64,000 bases of DNA, taken from positions 62,001 through 126,000 of the forward strand of contig CAKUIF010000004.1 of the NCBI GenBank assembly GCA_934660915.1, written 5' to 3'. Shown here piece after piece: positions 1 to 8,264 of the stretch (position 1 is its first letter; every line of letters starts with the position of its first letter). A program made the position numbers and the translations under genes. The notes below the pieces were generated by a model that worked only from the letters and a program-made list of their open reading frames with translations, was not told where the DNA came from and did not search any database. The stretch comes from an uncultured Olsenella sp. Lineage in GTDB: Bacteria; Actinomycetota; Coriobacteriia; Coriobacteriales; Atopobiaceae.

Positions 1-1419
1 GTCGTTGGGAATCTCGATGCCAACCAAGGAGGTGCCGGGGATCGGGGCAAAGATGCGAACGGATTTTGCGGCAAGGGACAGCGCTATGTCATCCTCAAGA
101 TTGACTATTTTATTAACTCGCTCGCCTTCACCCATAGAAATCTTGAATGTGGTGACGGAAGGGCCGGCAATCCATCCCTCAACGCGGGAAGTAAGGCCGA
201 ACTCTTCAAGCGTGCCCTGGAGCTTCTGTGCCGTGGCGCCAAGCTCTGAGTCATTGGCGTAGCTGCCCGAAAAACCCGTGTTTTCCTTGAGGATAGATAA
301 GGGCGGCAACTCATACGATTCGTTTCCATCGCCCGGCCGTTTGATCTCAGCCGGAGGAGCAGGAACGCTGGGAGCTTGAGAAGCAGAGGTCTTTGCATTC
401 GCCAAGAAATCCGGAACGTCCTTGCGAAGCTTTTCGGTTACGGGCTCAGGAGCTGCATCGTCAGCAGTGGAACGCTTGGTCCCCTTGCGATTTGCCGTTT
501 TTTGCTTACGGGAGGCTCGAGGCTCGAGCAGGTTGTTGGCTGCCTGCTCGACCTCGGCAAAATCATCAAGCTCCTTGAAATCGTCCGCCATTGAGCTCTT
601 GGCGACGCCCTCTGCGCCACCTTCAGCCTTTGCGCCGCGAACACGCTTGAGGACGCTCGTCTTGCGATCCCCCAGAAATCTCGTTTCTCCTTCCCCGGTC
701 TCGTCGAAGAGAGACTGTTGAAGGGGCTTATCGGACGAAGAGGCTATACGAACTCGCTGCTGGGCGTTCGCCGAGGACTTCATCTCCGCGCGCTCTGCCA
801 GGCGTTCCTCGCGCTTGGCGGCAGCATCTTCGCGAATAGAGTCAACGCGCTCCCCCACTCGTGAGACCGCTCCCGAAATCGAGAAGCCACAGACCACAAT
901 TCCGCTGGCAATCACGCCAACAAGCAGAACGTTGCCCACGATCACGCCGACGAGCTTGGTTAGCCAAAAGGCCACGAAGCCGCCGACAAAACCCCCGGCG
1001 CCGGAAACAAGGTCAACGGAAAGGGCAAGCTCCGGGTTGTCCCCGACCCCTGGCTGGTTAAGCGAGATCATAGTGAGAACAGCAAAAACAATAAGCGATA
1101 GACCAGCGGCAACATGTCCGGAAAAAGGCCCATCCTCGCCCATGAAGAACGTCGTGGCAAAGAGGAACAGAGCAATGGGCACGAGAACCGCGCCGGCGCC
1201 GAACGATAGCGTGAGGGCATGGCCCACCGCGCTCGTGACGACGGCGCCCGAGGGCGCGACGACCGAGACGAACATGGCCACTGCGACGACGGCGAGAACG
1301 ACGCCCGCGATGTCTCGCTGGGCATCGGTAAGCATCAGGTCGCGAGGCTGCGACGCCGTTTTGGAACGAGCTTTCGAAGAACCCTTCCTTGCTGCGTTTT
1401 TGCTGCGGTTGGAAGGCAT
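1..1419 (-). CDS. ftsK: DNA translocase FtsK/SpoIIIE, N-terminal part (cut by window edge)
   Basis: The frame is open for 473 codons from an ATG at 1419 to the window edge. The N-terminus is basic (Arg/Lys-rich, residues 1-27) and is followed by about four to five hydrophobic segments (roughly residues 37-58, 71-93, 103-121, 140-179), the membrane anchor of FtsK-type translocases. A charged linker rich in Lys, Ala and Pro follows. The visible end matches the alpha/beta start of the motor: 'YELPPLSIL' and 'VEGWIAGPSVTTFKI', then 'KSVRIFAPIPGTSLVGIEIPN'-like residues. The Walker motifs lie outside the window. The family pumps DNA at the septum to clear the terminus during division. It starts only 3 nt after the RNase J stop, so the two are probably co-transcribed. 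Confidence 0.93.
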   Translation of the reverse strand, partial: MPSNRSKNAARKGSSKARSKTASQPRDLMLTDAQRDIAGVVLAVVAVAMFVSVVAPSGAVVTSAVGHALTLSFGAGAVLVPIALFLFATTFFMGEDGPFSGHVAAGLSLIVFAVLTMISLNQPGVGDNPELALSVDLVSGAGGFVGGFVAFWLTKLVGVIVGNVLLVGVIASGIVVCGFSISGAVSRVGERVDSIREDAAAKREERLAERAEMKSSANAQQRVRIASSSDKPLQQSLFDETGEGETRFLGDRKTSVLKRVRGAKAEGGAEGVAKSSMADDFKELDDFAEVEQAANNLLEPRASRKQKTANRKGTKRSTADDAAPEPVTEKLRKDVPDFLANAKTSASQAPSVPAPPAEIKRPGDGNESYELPPLSILKENTGFSGSYANDSELGATAQKLQGTLEEFGLTSRVEGWIAGPSVTTFKISMGEGERVNKIVNLEDDIALSLAAKSVRIFAPIPGTSLVGIEIPND

Positions 1420-1422
1420 CTA

Positions 1423-3087
1423 CTAGACCTCCAGGACGACCGGGATGACCATCGGGCGAGAGTGAGTTTTGGTCCACAGCAGATTGGAGATCTGGTTGCG
1501 AACGTTGCGACGAACCGCGTCGATATTGACGCCGTCGGAGTTCGTGACCTTCTCCACCTGCTGACGAATGATCTGCTGGGCTTCCTCGACGACGGTGGGG
1601 TCAGAGGAGAACGAGACCCCGCGGGCGTTGACCTCGATGGCCTTAACGGTGCCCTTCTTGCCCGTCAGGGCAATGGTGCAGGTAACGACTCCCTCCTGCG
1701 CAAGCTTCTGGCGGTCGCGAATAACGACGGGGTCGGCCTCGGTCACCGTGCCGCCGTCAACGTAAACGACGCCCGACTCAACGGCGTGGCCCTGACGGAC
1801 CCTGTGGTTGACCATCTCGAGCGAGTCGCCGTTGTCGAGGATAAAGATGTTCTTCTCGTCAATGCCAAGGTCGACCGCGAGCTGGGCATGGGCGCGAAGG
1901 TGCTGGGCCTCGCCGTGAACGGGCATGAAATAACGGGGCTTGGCCATGGAGAGCATAAGCTTGAGCTCCTCCTGGGACCCGTGGCCCGAGACATGCACAA
2001 GCGTCTTGTTCTTGTCGTAAATGGCGCAGCCGATCTTAGAGAGCGAGTTGATGATCGCCTGGACGCTCTTCTCGTTGCCGGGAATGGGTGTTGCGGAAAT
2101 GATCACGGTGTCGCTCGCGTTGATGGAGAGCGACTTGTGCTCGCCGTTCGCCATGCGAGCAAGAGCGGAGAGCGGCTCACCCTGAGAGCCCGTGCAGAGC
2201 ACGACAACCTGGTCGTTGTCGAGCTTGTCAATCTCGAAAGCGTCGATGATGTCGTCCTCGGCGATTTTGAGGTATCCAAGCTGGCGGGCGACCTTCGTGT
2301 TGGTAACCATGGAGCGACCCGTAACGACGACCTTGCGGCCTGTCGAGGTTGCAGCATCGCACACCTGCTGAAGCCTGTGAATGTGCGAAGAGAAGCACGC
2401 GACGAAGACGCGCCCCTGGGCATTCTTGATAATGTGACGCAGGTTGGGTCCCACGGCGGCCTCAGAGGGCGTGTATCCAGGCCTGGTGGCGTTCGTGGAG
2501 TCGGAAAGAAGAAGGTCGACACCATTGCCGCCGAACTTATTGATGGCCTGGTAGTTGGGCCTACGGCCGTCGATGGGAGTGTTGTCGAGCTTGAAGTCGC
2601 CCGTGTGCATGACCGTGCCGGCAGGCGTCTGAATATAAACGCCGAGCGCGCCGGGGATGGAGTGAGTCATCGAGAAGAACGAGAGGTTGAGCGCACCGAG
2701 ATTGACGTTCGAGCCGTCCTGGACCTCACGGAATTTCGGACTTTTGATCTTGTACTCGGCGAGCTTGCCCTCGATCATGCCGAGGGTGAGCTTGCTCGAA
2801 TAGATGGGGACCTTCTTTGTCAGGTCCATGAGCAGGTAAGGCAGGGCTCCGGTGTGGTCTTCGTGGCCGTGGGTGATCACAATGCCGCGAAGCTTGTGCT
2901 CGTTCTCGAGAACATAGGTGTAATCCGGCAGGATAAGGTCGATTCCGGGCATGTTGTCATCGGGGAACATGAGTCCAGCGTCGATGAGGACCATGTCGTC
3001 CCCGTACTCGAAGGCGGTCATGTTCTTGCCGATACCATCAAGGCCACCCAGCGGAATGACCTTCAGGGCAATTTCTTTCTTTGGCAT
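1423..3087 (-). CDS. rnj: Ribonuclease J (metallo-beta-lactamase/beta-CASP RNase)
   Basis: A 554-residue protein of usual RNase J length. The N-terminus has the family opening 'PLGGLDGIGKN', and the zinc-binding signature 'THGHEDHTGALPYL' lies near residue 75. The beta-CASP region includes 'GSQGEPLSALARMANGEH', and the late metal ligand region reads 'HVSGHGSQEELKLM...MPVHGE'. RNase J matures and degrades RNA by endo- and 5'-3' exonuclease action, typically with a PNPase partner; pnp lies a few kb upstream on the same strand. I chose the ATG at 3087 because GAGAGGA lies about 12 nt upstream and the family begins there. An in-frame ATG 13 codons earlier is possible. Confidence 0.95.
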   Translation of the reverse strand: MPKKEIALKVIPLGGLDGIGKNMTAFEYGDDMVLIDAGLMFPDDNMPGIDLILPDYTYVLENEHKLRGIVITHGHEDHTGALPYLLMDLTKKVPIYSSKLTLGMIEGKLAEYKIKSPKFREVQDGSNVNLGALNLSFFSMTHSIPGALGVYIQTPAGTVMHTGDFKLDNTPIDGRRPNYQAINKFGGNGVDLLLSDSTNATRPGYTPSEAAVGPNLRHIIKNAQGRVFVACFSSHIHRLQQVCDAATSTGRKVVVTGRSMVTNTKVARQLGYLKIAEDDIIDAFEIDKLDNDQVVVLCTGSQGEPLSALARMANGEHKSLSINASDTVIISATPIPGNEKSVQAIINSLSKIGCAIYDKNKTLVHVSGHGSQEELKLMLSMAKPRYFMPVHGEAQHLRAHAQLAVDLGIDEKNIFILDNGDSLEMVNHRVRQGHAVESGVVYVDGGTVTEADPVVIRDRQKLAQEGVVTCTIALTGKKGTVKAIEVNARGVSFSSDPTVVEEAQQIIRQQVEKVTNSDGVNIDAVRRNVRNQISNLLWTKTHSRPMVIPVVLEV

Positions 3088-3231
3088 TAGTGGCACAAAT
3101 CCTCTCGATGGAGTTGACAGATACATATTCGACGGCTGGCGCTACCGCCAACCGAACAATCAAAGCCGTGCGCCGAAAGCGCAATTCAATTTATTGTAAC
3201 CAAGAACCGACCTTCAGTTATACATACATAC

Positions 3232-3265
3232 AAAAAGAAGCCCCGCGGCAAACTGTCGCGGGGCT
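3232..3265 (-). terminator. Intrinsic terminator after the acyltransferase gene
   Basis: A hairpin with arms GCCCCGCG (3240-3247) and CGCGGGGC (3257-3264) plus a flanking A-T pair. Read on the minus strand it is followed by TCTTTTTG. It lies 13 nt past the stop of the acyltransferase gene and so separates that gene from rnj. Confidence 0.8.
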
Positions 3266-3277
3266 GAACGTAACTTT

Positions 3278-4237
3278 TCATTTGGAAGCGATAGATCTAT
3301 AAACGGCAATATCGAAGCCAGCGCGAGCAATAAAGATTAGCAATCCTACGATCACGGCTGATTTCAGCGATCCGGTCAGTATGTCATCCCAAGGTAAGGC
3401 CATGTCGAGACAATGAACAATATATATGCCAAGCGAATTGACTCCAACCCAAGCCAGACAGCTAGAAGCAGACGAAAGATGACCATCAATTAAAACGCTC
3501 GCTCTAATTAATACAGCAATACCTACTAGAGACCCAATTTGCGCTACAGCAGGGAAACCTGAATATAGATTGCTGCCAACATCAATGGTAGACGCCAAGA
3601 TGCATAAGCCCCATATTACGCAGAATGGGACTACCGCTGAACGCATATGCCTGAGCTTAGAATCTAAGACATCGCTCAGCCGAAGTAGATGTCCAAGAAT
3701 CAAATAAGAAACTGCAGTAAGAACCTGAGAGATGTCAAACGGCACTAAACGATCAAAAGAAATGGCAAGCAAGACGGCAACGGCGGCGAAACAAGGAACA
3801 GAAAACCACAGAATCGCGGGAGAGCATAATCGTTGACTTAATCTTACTAGCCCATTAACAATAAACCGAGCAGCACAAAGAGCGAAGAGAAACCAGGCAG
3901 GTCCGACGGCAGGCAAACTTGAGTCAACTTGCCATCTAAGATTGAAACACAGGCCCGACAATAAATCCTGCAAGCATGAAATTGGATTATTAATCAACAG
4001 TGAATATAGCGAAATCAATATCCAAGGCACGAGCAGTTGACGAGCCGAAGAACTGAGCAGCAAACGAAAAGACTTTGGTCGGAAAGTGTAGCCCGAGAGG
4101 AAGAAAAACAAAGGAATCTGGCAAGAAACGGCTATAGCTCGTAAGAACATGGGCGCACATTGAGTGTGGCCAAGGATAACCATAAAGATTGCAATTCCTT
4201 TTGCCGTATCAACCCAATGAATTCTTGATTCTGACAT
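3278..4237 (-). CDS. Membrane acyltransferase, family 3 (sugar O-acetyltransferase-like)
   Basis: A 319-residue, very hydrophobic protein with about ten predicted membrane segments. It opens with 'WVDTAKGIAIFMVILGHT', the hallmark of integral-membrane acyltransferases that O-acetylate surface polysaccharides or sugars, and a second family stretch 'QIPLFFFLSGYTFRPKSF' follows near residue 50. The His in 'LGHT' is the conserved family histidine. The substrate cannot be told from sequence. Start: the ATG at 4237 fits the family N-terminus; a GTG at 4261 and an ATG at 4249 are in frame and no start has a strong RBS. The gene is clearly richer in A+T than its neighbours and stands alone between two terminators, which suggests separate acquisition or fast turnover. 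Confidence 0.82.
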   Translation of the reverse strand: MSESRIHWVDTAKGIAIFMVILGHTQCAPMFLRAIAVSCQIPLFFFLSGYTFRPKSFRLLLSSSARQLLVPWILISLYSLLINNPISCLQDLLSGLCFNLRWQVDSSLPAVGPAWFLFALCAARFIVNGLVRLSQRLCSPAILWFSVPCFAAVAVLLAISFDRLVPFDISQVLTAVSYLILGHLLRLSDVLDSKLRHMRSAVVPFCVIWGLCILASTIDVGSNLYSGFPAVAQIGSLVGIAVLIRASVLIDGHLSSASSCLAWVGVNSLGIYIVHCLDMALPWDDILTGSLKSAVIVGLLIFIARAGFDIAVYRSIASK

Positions 4238-4282
4238 GCATCTACCCATTTCCAAATTCACTAAAAGTGATTTCTAAAACAA

Positions 4283-4314
4283 GGAGGCCTCGCCAGAACT
4301 GCAGCGAGGCCTCC
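4283..4314 (-). terminator. Intrinsic terminator after pnp
   Basis: Perfect 11-bp arms GGAGGCCTCGC (4283-4293) and GCGAGGCCTCC (4304-4314) around a 10-nt loop. Read on the minus strand the hairpin is followed by TTGTTTTA. It sits about 30 nt past the pnp stop. Confidence 0.85.
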
Positions 4315-4345
4315 AATCAATTAGTCGAAACGCAAGGATTGATGC

Positions 4346-6574
4346 TTACGCGTCGTGGTGACGACGAGGCTGGCGCTTCTCGCCGCCGTTGTCGCCGGGA
4401 CGGCGACGGGGACGACGCTCGCCGTCGGAGTGGCGACGTCCGTGGCCTTCGCCCTCGGAGGCCTTGCCAGAGCCGGCGGGACCCTCGGGCTTGTCGATGC
4501 GATCGAGGCTGATCTTGCCCTTCTCGTCGACCTCAAGGACACGGACCTTGACCTCGTCGCCGATGTTGAGGACATCCTCGACCTTGTCGACGCGGCCCTG
4601 GGCAACGCGGGAGATGTGGAGCAGGCCGTCCTTGCCGGGCAGCAGCTCAACGAAGGCGCCGAAGGGCTGGATGCCGACGACGCGGCCGGTGTACTCCTCG
4701 CCCACCTCGGGAACCTTGACGATGGCCTTGATGCGCTCGGCGGCGGCATCGCCCGCGCCGTTCGTGCCGGCGATGAAGACGGTGCCGTCCTCCTGGATGT
4801 CGATCGTGGCGCCGGTGTCCTCCTGAATGCCGCGAATGACCTTGCCACCGGAGCCGATGACCTCACGGATCTTGTCGGTCGGAATCTGGAGGCTGATGAT
4901 CTGCGGCGCGCAATCCTTAGTGGACTCGCGGGGCGCGGGAATAGCGTCGAGCATGGCATCGAGGATGAACATGCGGCCCTCGTGAGCCTGCATAAGCGCG
5001 GAGCGCAGGATCTCGGGCGTGAGGCCGGTGGCCTTGTTGTCCATCTGCATGGCGGTGATGCCCTTGGTGGTGCCCGTCACCTTGAAGTCCATGTCGCCGA
5101 GGAAGTCCTCGAGGCCCTGGATGTCGGTAAGGACGACGGTCTTGCCCTCCTCCTGAATGAGGCCCATGGCAACGCCGGAGACGGGGCGCTTCAGCGGCAC
5201 GCCGGCATCCATGAGAGCGAGCGTGGAGCCGCAGGTGGAAGCCATCGAGGAAGAGCCGTTGGACTCCATGACCTCGGAGACGACGCGGATCGTGTAGGGG
5301 AAGTCCTCCTCGGAGGGAATCACGGGGAGAAGGGCACGCTCGGCGAGGTTGCCGTGGCCAATCTCGCGGCGCTTCGGGGAGCCCATGCGGCCGGTCTCAC
5401 CGGTGCAGAACGGCGGGAAGTTGTAGTGGTGGATGTAGCGCTTGCCATCGACGGGCTCGATGGTATCGAGGCGCTGCCACTCGTTGAGCATGCCGAGGGT
5501 GCAGATGGAGAGCACCTGGGTCTGGCCACGCTGGAAGAGACCCGAGCCGTGGACGCGGGGAAGGTAATCGGGCTTGACCATGAGCGGGCGAATCTCGTCG
5601 GCAGCACGGCCGTCGACGCGCTCGCCGGTTTGGACGACCATGAGGCGCATGGCGTGCTTCTCGAGGGCCTTGAGCTCGACGGGGATGGCGCGGCTCCACT
5701 GGGCCTGCTCCTCCTCGGTGAACTCGGCGCGGATGGCCTCCTTCAGGGCCTCGACCTTGCAGATACGGGAGAGCTTGTCGGCGTCCTTGAGGGCAGCCTC
5801 CATCTCGCCGTAGTGGGCGAAAATGCGGTCGTGGACCTCGGCGATGGGCTCGTCGAGGATGTACTCGCGCATCTGGATCGGGCCGTTGGCCTCCTCGACC
5901 TTTGCGAAGAACTTCTTCTGCTCCTCGCAGAAGGCGGCGATGGCCTCCTGGCCGAAGGCCATGGCGGCGAGCATGTCCTCCTCGGAGATCTCGTCGGCGC
6001 CGGCCTCGAGCATGCTGATGAAGTCGGCGGAGCCGCCGAGCTCGAGATCGAGGTCGGAGTTGTCGCGCTCCTCGTAGGTCGGGTTGACGATGAACTCGCC
6101 GGTGTCACGGTCGCGGCCGATGCGCACGCAGGCGAGCGGGCCCTCGAAGGGCACGCCGCCGACGGTCAGCGCGGCGCTGGCAGCCATGATGCAGATGGTG
6201 TCGACCGGGTTGACCTGGTCGGCGACGAGCGTCGTGGCGACGACCTGCACCTCGTTGCGGAAGCCGGCCGGGAAGGACGGGCGCAGCGGGCGGTCGATCA
6301 TGCGCGCGGTGAGGGTCGCCTTCTCGGAAGGGCGAGCCTCACGCTTGAGGTAACCGCCGGGGATGCGGCCCACGGCGTACATCTTCTCGATGAAGTCGAC
6401 CGTCAGCGGGAAGAAGTCGTAGTCCTTGCGCTCCTTGCTGACGACGGCGGTGAGAAGGACCGTCGACTCGCCGCTCTTGACGAGGACGGCGCCGGTGGCC
6501 TGCTTGGCCAGCTCGCCGGTCTCAAGGGCGTAGTGCTTGCCGTAGAGGTCGAACTCATGGGTTACTTTAGCCAT
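4346..6574 (-). CDS. pnp: Polyribonucleotide nucleotidyltransferase (PNPase)
   Basis: A 742-residue protein with the full PNPase layout: first RNase PH core (about 1-145, 'AVVSKERKDYDFFPLTVDF'), a helical linker, a second RNase PH core (about 310-540, with 'GETGRMGSPKRREIGHG' and 'GDMDFKVTGT'), a KH domain (about 555-615, 'IREVIGSGGKVIRGIQ'), an S1 domain (about 625-695, 'GRVVGIQPFGAFVELLPG') and a basic Arg/His-rich tail. It degrades RNA 3'-5' using phosphate and acts in RNA turnover. The ATG at 6574 has AGGGA 7-11 nt upstream. It follows rpsO across a spacer full of hairpins, the arrangement linked to post-transcriptional control of pnp in other bacteria. Confidence 0.97.
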   Translation of the reverse strand: MAKVTHEFDLYGKHYALETGELAKQATGAVLVKSGESTVLLTAVVSKERKDYDFFPLTVDFIEKMYAVGRIPGGYLKREARPSEKATLTARMIDRPLRPSFPAGFRNEVQVVATTLVADQVNPVDTICIMAASAALTVGGVPFEGPLACVRIGRDRDTGEFIVNPTYEERDNSDLDLELGGSADFISMLEAGADEISEEDMLAAMAFGQEAIAAFCEEQKKFFAKVEEANGPIQMREYILDEPIAEVHDRIFAHYGEMEAALKDADKLSRICKVEALKEAIRAEFTEEEQAQWSRAIPVELKALEKHAMRLMVVQTGERVDGRAADEIRPLMVKPDYLPRVHGSGLFQRGQTQVLSICTLGMLNEWQRLDTIEPVDGKRYIHHYNFPPFCTGETGRMGSPKRREIGHGNLAERALLPVIPSEEDFPYTIRVVSEVMESNGSSSMASTCGSTLALMDAGVPLKRPVSGVAMGLIQEEGKTVVLTDIQGLEDFLGDMDFKVTGTTKGITAMQMDNKATGLTPEILRSALMQAHEGRMFILDAMLDAIPAPRESTKDCAPQIISLQIPTDKIREVIGSGGKVIRGIQEDTGATIDIQEDGTVFIAGTNGAGDAAAERIKAIVKVPEVGEEYTGRVVGIQPFGAFVELLPGKDGLLHISRVAQGRVDKVEDVLNIGDEVKVRVLEVDEKGKISLDRIDKPEGPAGSGKASEGEGHGRRHSDGERRPRRRPGDNGGEKRQPRRHHDA

Positions 6575-6591
6575 TCTTGTTTCCCTTATCT

Positions 6592-6693
6592 CCGCCTGCC
6601 CCTTTGCAGGCGGGCCATCTCGCGGGGCCCTTCCCCGCTGTGCAGCCCGGGCTCTTCCCGGGATACACGACAAGGGGCGCCCGCAGGCGCCCC
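6592..6693 (-). promoter_or_regulatory. rpsO-pnp spacer with four tandem hairpins
   Basis: Four separate inverted repeats lie in about 100 nt: CCGCCTGC/GCAGGCGG (6592-6613), GCGGGG/CCCCGC (6622-6638), CCCGGG/CCCGGG (6646-6662) and GGGGCGCC/GGCGCCCC (6674-6693). The last one follows the rpsO stop and is succeeded on the minus strand by TTGTC, so it may act as a weak terminator. The others precede the pnp RBS. In Escherichia coli this spacer contains an RNase III site used for PNPase autocontrol; the same role here is inference. Confidence 0.7.
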
Positions 6694-6715
6694 CGTTTTG
6701 GTGAGTCTATGCGAC

Positions 6716-6991
6716 TTACTGAATGTTGTCGCGGATACCGAGGCTCTTGATGAGGTTACGGTAGTTCTCGATGTCGTTCTTCTTGATGTAGCTCAGGAGA
6801 CGACGACGCTTACCGACGAGCATGAGAAGGCCGCGACGGGTGTGGAAGTCCTTCTTGTGGGACTTCATGTGCTCGGTGAGCTCCTTGATGCGGGCGGTGA
6901 GGATGGCGACCTGGACCTCGGCGGAACCGGTGTCGGTCTCGGACTTGCCGTACTGCTTGACGAGCTCGGCCTTCTGCTCCTTGGTGATCAT
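6716..6991 (-). CDS. rpsO: 30S ribosomal protein S15
   Basis: A 91-residue protein, close to the usual 89. It shows the S15 pattern throughout: 'TGSAEVQVAILTARIKELTEH', 'HKKDFHTRRGLLMLVGKRRRLL' and the end 'YIKKNDIENYRNLIKSLGIR'. S15 binds the central domain of 16S rRNA early in small-subunit assembly. The ATG at 6991 has AAAGGTGG 7 nt upstream. It is the first gene of the rpsO-pnp pair. Confidence 0.98.
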   Translation of the reverse strand: MITKEQKAELVKQYGKSETDTGSAEVQVAILTARIKELTEHMKSHKKDFHTRRGLLMLVGKRRRLLSYIKKNDIENYRNLIKSLGIRDNIQ

Positions 6992-7134
6992 ATTGATCCA
7001 CCTTTCTTTGGATTCGCCCCGGTCTGGGTTCGGCGTCGGTGGGATCGCGCGACCAAGTTCGGGGTACCTACAAACCTCAGGTAGATTACCACATCATCGG
7101 ACGGGAGCACCCAAGGAAAACATAAAGCCGACTT

Positions 7135-8043
7135 CTACACACCCTGAACAAGTTGTTCCCTGCAAGAAGCGAGGCGGTCCTTCTGGTCATCGGGCATATC
7201 CGGGTATTGCGGGTCGATGTCCTCAAGCACGCCGACGATGGCCTCGGAGATCAGATAACGCGCGTACCATTTCTGGTCCGCGGGTATCACGTGCCAAGGA
7301 GCGTGCCTGCTCGCCGTTTTTCGGATGGCAAGCTCATAGGCCTTCTGATACTCGTCCCATAAGGCGCGCTCGCGCATGTCGGCCTCCGAGAACTTCCAGT
7401 TCTTGTTCTCGTCATCGATGCGGGCAAGGAAACGCTTCGCCTGCTCCTCCTTGCTTTCGTTGAGGAATAGCTTGATGACACGGTAGCCTTCCTCCCATAG
7501 GTGCTCCTCGAAGCCCGAGATCTGCCGGTAGCGCCTCTCGAAGAATTCCTCCGTCCCCATGTCAACGCAACGGGACGGCATGGCATATCCCTTCTGCATC
7601 TCGTGCACGCGCACGACGAGGACGTCCTCGTAGTACGAGCGGTTGAAGACGCCTATGTAGCCGCGCGGCGGCATGTGCTGGAACGCGCGCCAAAGGAAGC
7701 TGTGCCCGAGCTCTTCCTGGCTGGGCCTCTTGAAGCTGTGCACTAGGCAACCCTGGGGATTGATTCCGCTCATGACATGCTTGATGGCCGAGTCCTTGCC
7801 GGCAGCATCCATGGCCTGGAACAAAATGAGGACACCCTCGCACGCCTCGGCGTACAGCTTGTCCTGAAGCTCGGCCATCCTCATCGTGTTCTTTGCGCAA
7901 AGATCCTCGTACTTACTGCGCTCCGCCTTATCGACCCGCGCGGAGGTCGCGTAATCGGCAAGCCTGAACTCACCCTCGCCGTCATACACGCACCCCTCAA
8001 GTCCCACCGCCATACCGCACATTCCCCCACTCTTCATTTGCAA
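7135..8043 (-). CDS. Polyphosphate kinase 2 family protein
   Basis: A 302-residue PPK2-domain protein that moves phosphate between polyphosphate and nucleotides. The P-loop region reads 'LILFQAMDAAGKDSAIKHV' (about residues 72-90), followed by 'PRGYIGVFNRSYYEDVLVVRVH' (about 126-147), the lid/Walker B region of the family, and 'FLNESKEEQAKRF' later. Whether it prefers AMP, ADP or GDP cannot be said from sequence. The start is uncertain: in-frame ATGs at 8043, 8022 and 8013 are all possible, and GTGGGGGA upstream favours one of the two later ones. It stands alone downstream of an inverted-repeat element. Confidence 0.9.
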   Translation of the reverse strand: MQMKSGGMCGMAVGLEGCVYDGEGEFRLADYATSARVDKAERSKYEDLCAKNTMRMAELQDKLYAEACEGVLILFQAMDAAGKDSAIKHVMSGINPQGCLVHSFKRPSQEELGHSFLWRAFQHMPPRGYIGVFNRSYYEDVLVVRVHEMQKGYAMPSRCVDMGTEEFFERRYRQISGFEEHLWEEGYRVIKLFLNESKEEQAKRFLARIDDENKNWKFSEADMRERALWDEYQKAYELAIRKTASRHAPWHVIPADQKWYARYLISEAIVGVLEDIDPQYPDMPDDQKDRLASCREQLVQGV

Positions 8044-8127
8044 CGACCAACAGCATCATACGGCCATCAAAAAGCGGTGAATAACATAAAGAAGGAAATT
8101 GATACAGAAGGCTCAACGGGGATGCTC

Positions 8128-8253
8128 GCCCTAAGACGGCGCCCGCCAGCTTGCTTTGGACGACTTCCGCATGAGCCGGACGCGACTTAACGTCGCGTCC
8201 GTGCGAAAAGGACTGCGGAGTCCAAGGCAAGCTGGCGGGCGCCGTCTTAGGGC
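8128..8253. repeat. 34-bp near-perfect inverted repeat with an inner hairpin
   Basis: The left arm (8128-8161, starting GCCCTAAGACGGCGCCCGCC) and the right arm (8220-8253) are reverse complements with one mismatch. The 58-nt centre contains another hairpin, GGACGCGAC (8178-8186) paired with GTCGCGTCC (8192-8200). No T-run follows either arm, so it is not an ordinary terminator, and no transposase frame is present. It fills the gap between the glycosyltransferase stop and the PPK2 gene. A non-autonomous palindromic repeat (MITE/REP-like) is the best guess. I noticed no second copy in the window. Confidence 0.75.
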
Positions 8254-8264
8254 CTTAGTGCGAC

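Noticed and set aside
1219..3090. Long open frame (623 codons) on the plus strand opposite rnj
   Set aside because: It mirrors the RNase J codons, has low-complexity Val/Asp/Leu-rich sequence and no RBS or motif. GC-rich third positions keep the antisense frame open.
4355..7084. 909-codon plus-strand frame opposite pnp and rpsO
   Set aside because: Same cause. It spans two real genes and their spacer and resembles no protein family.
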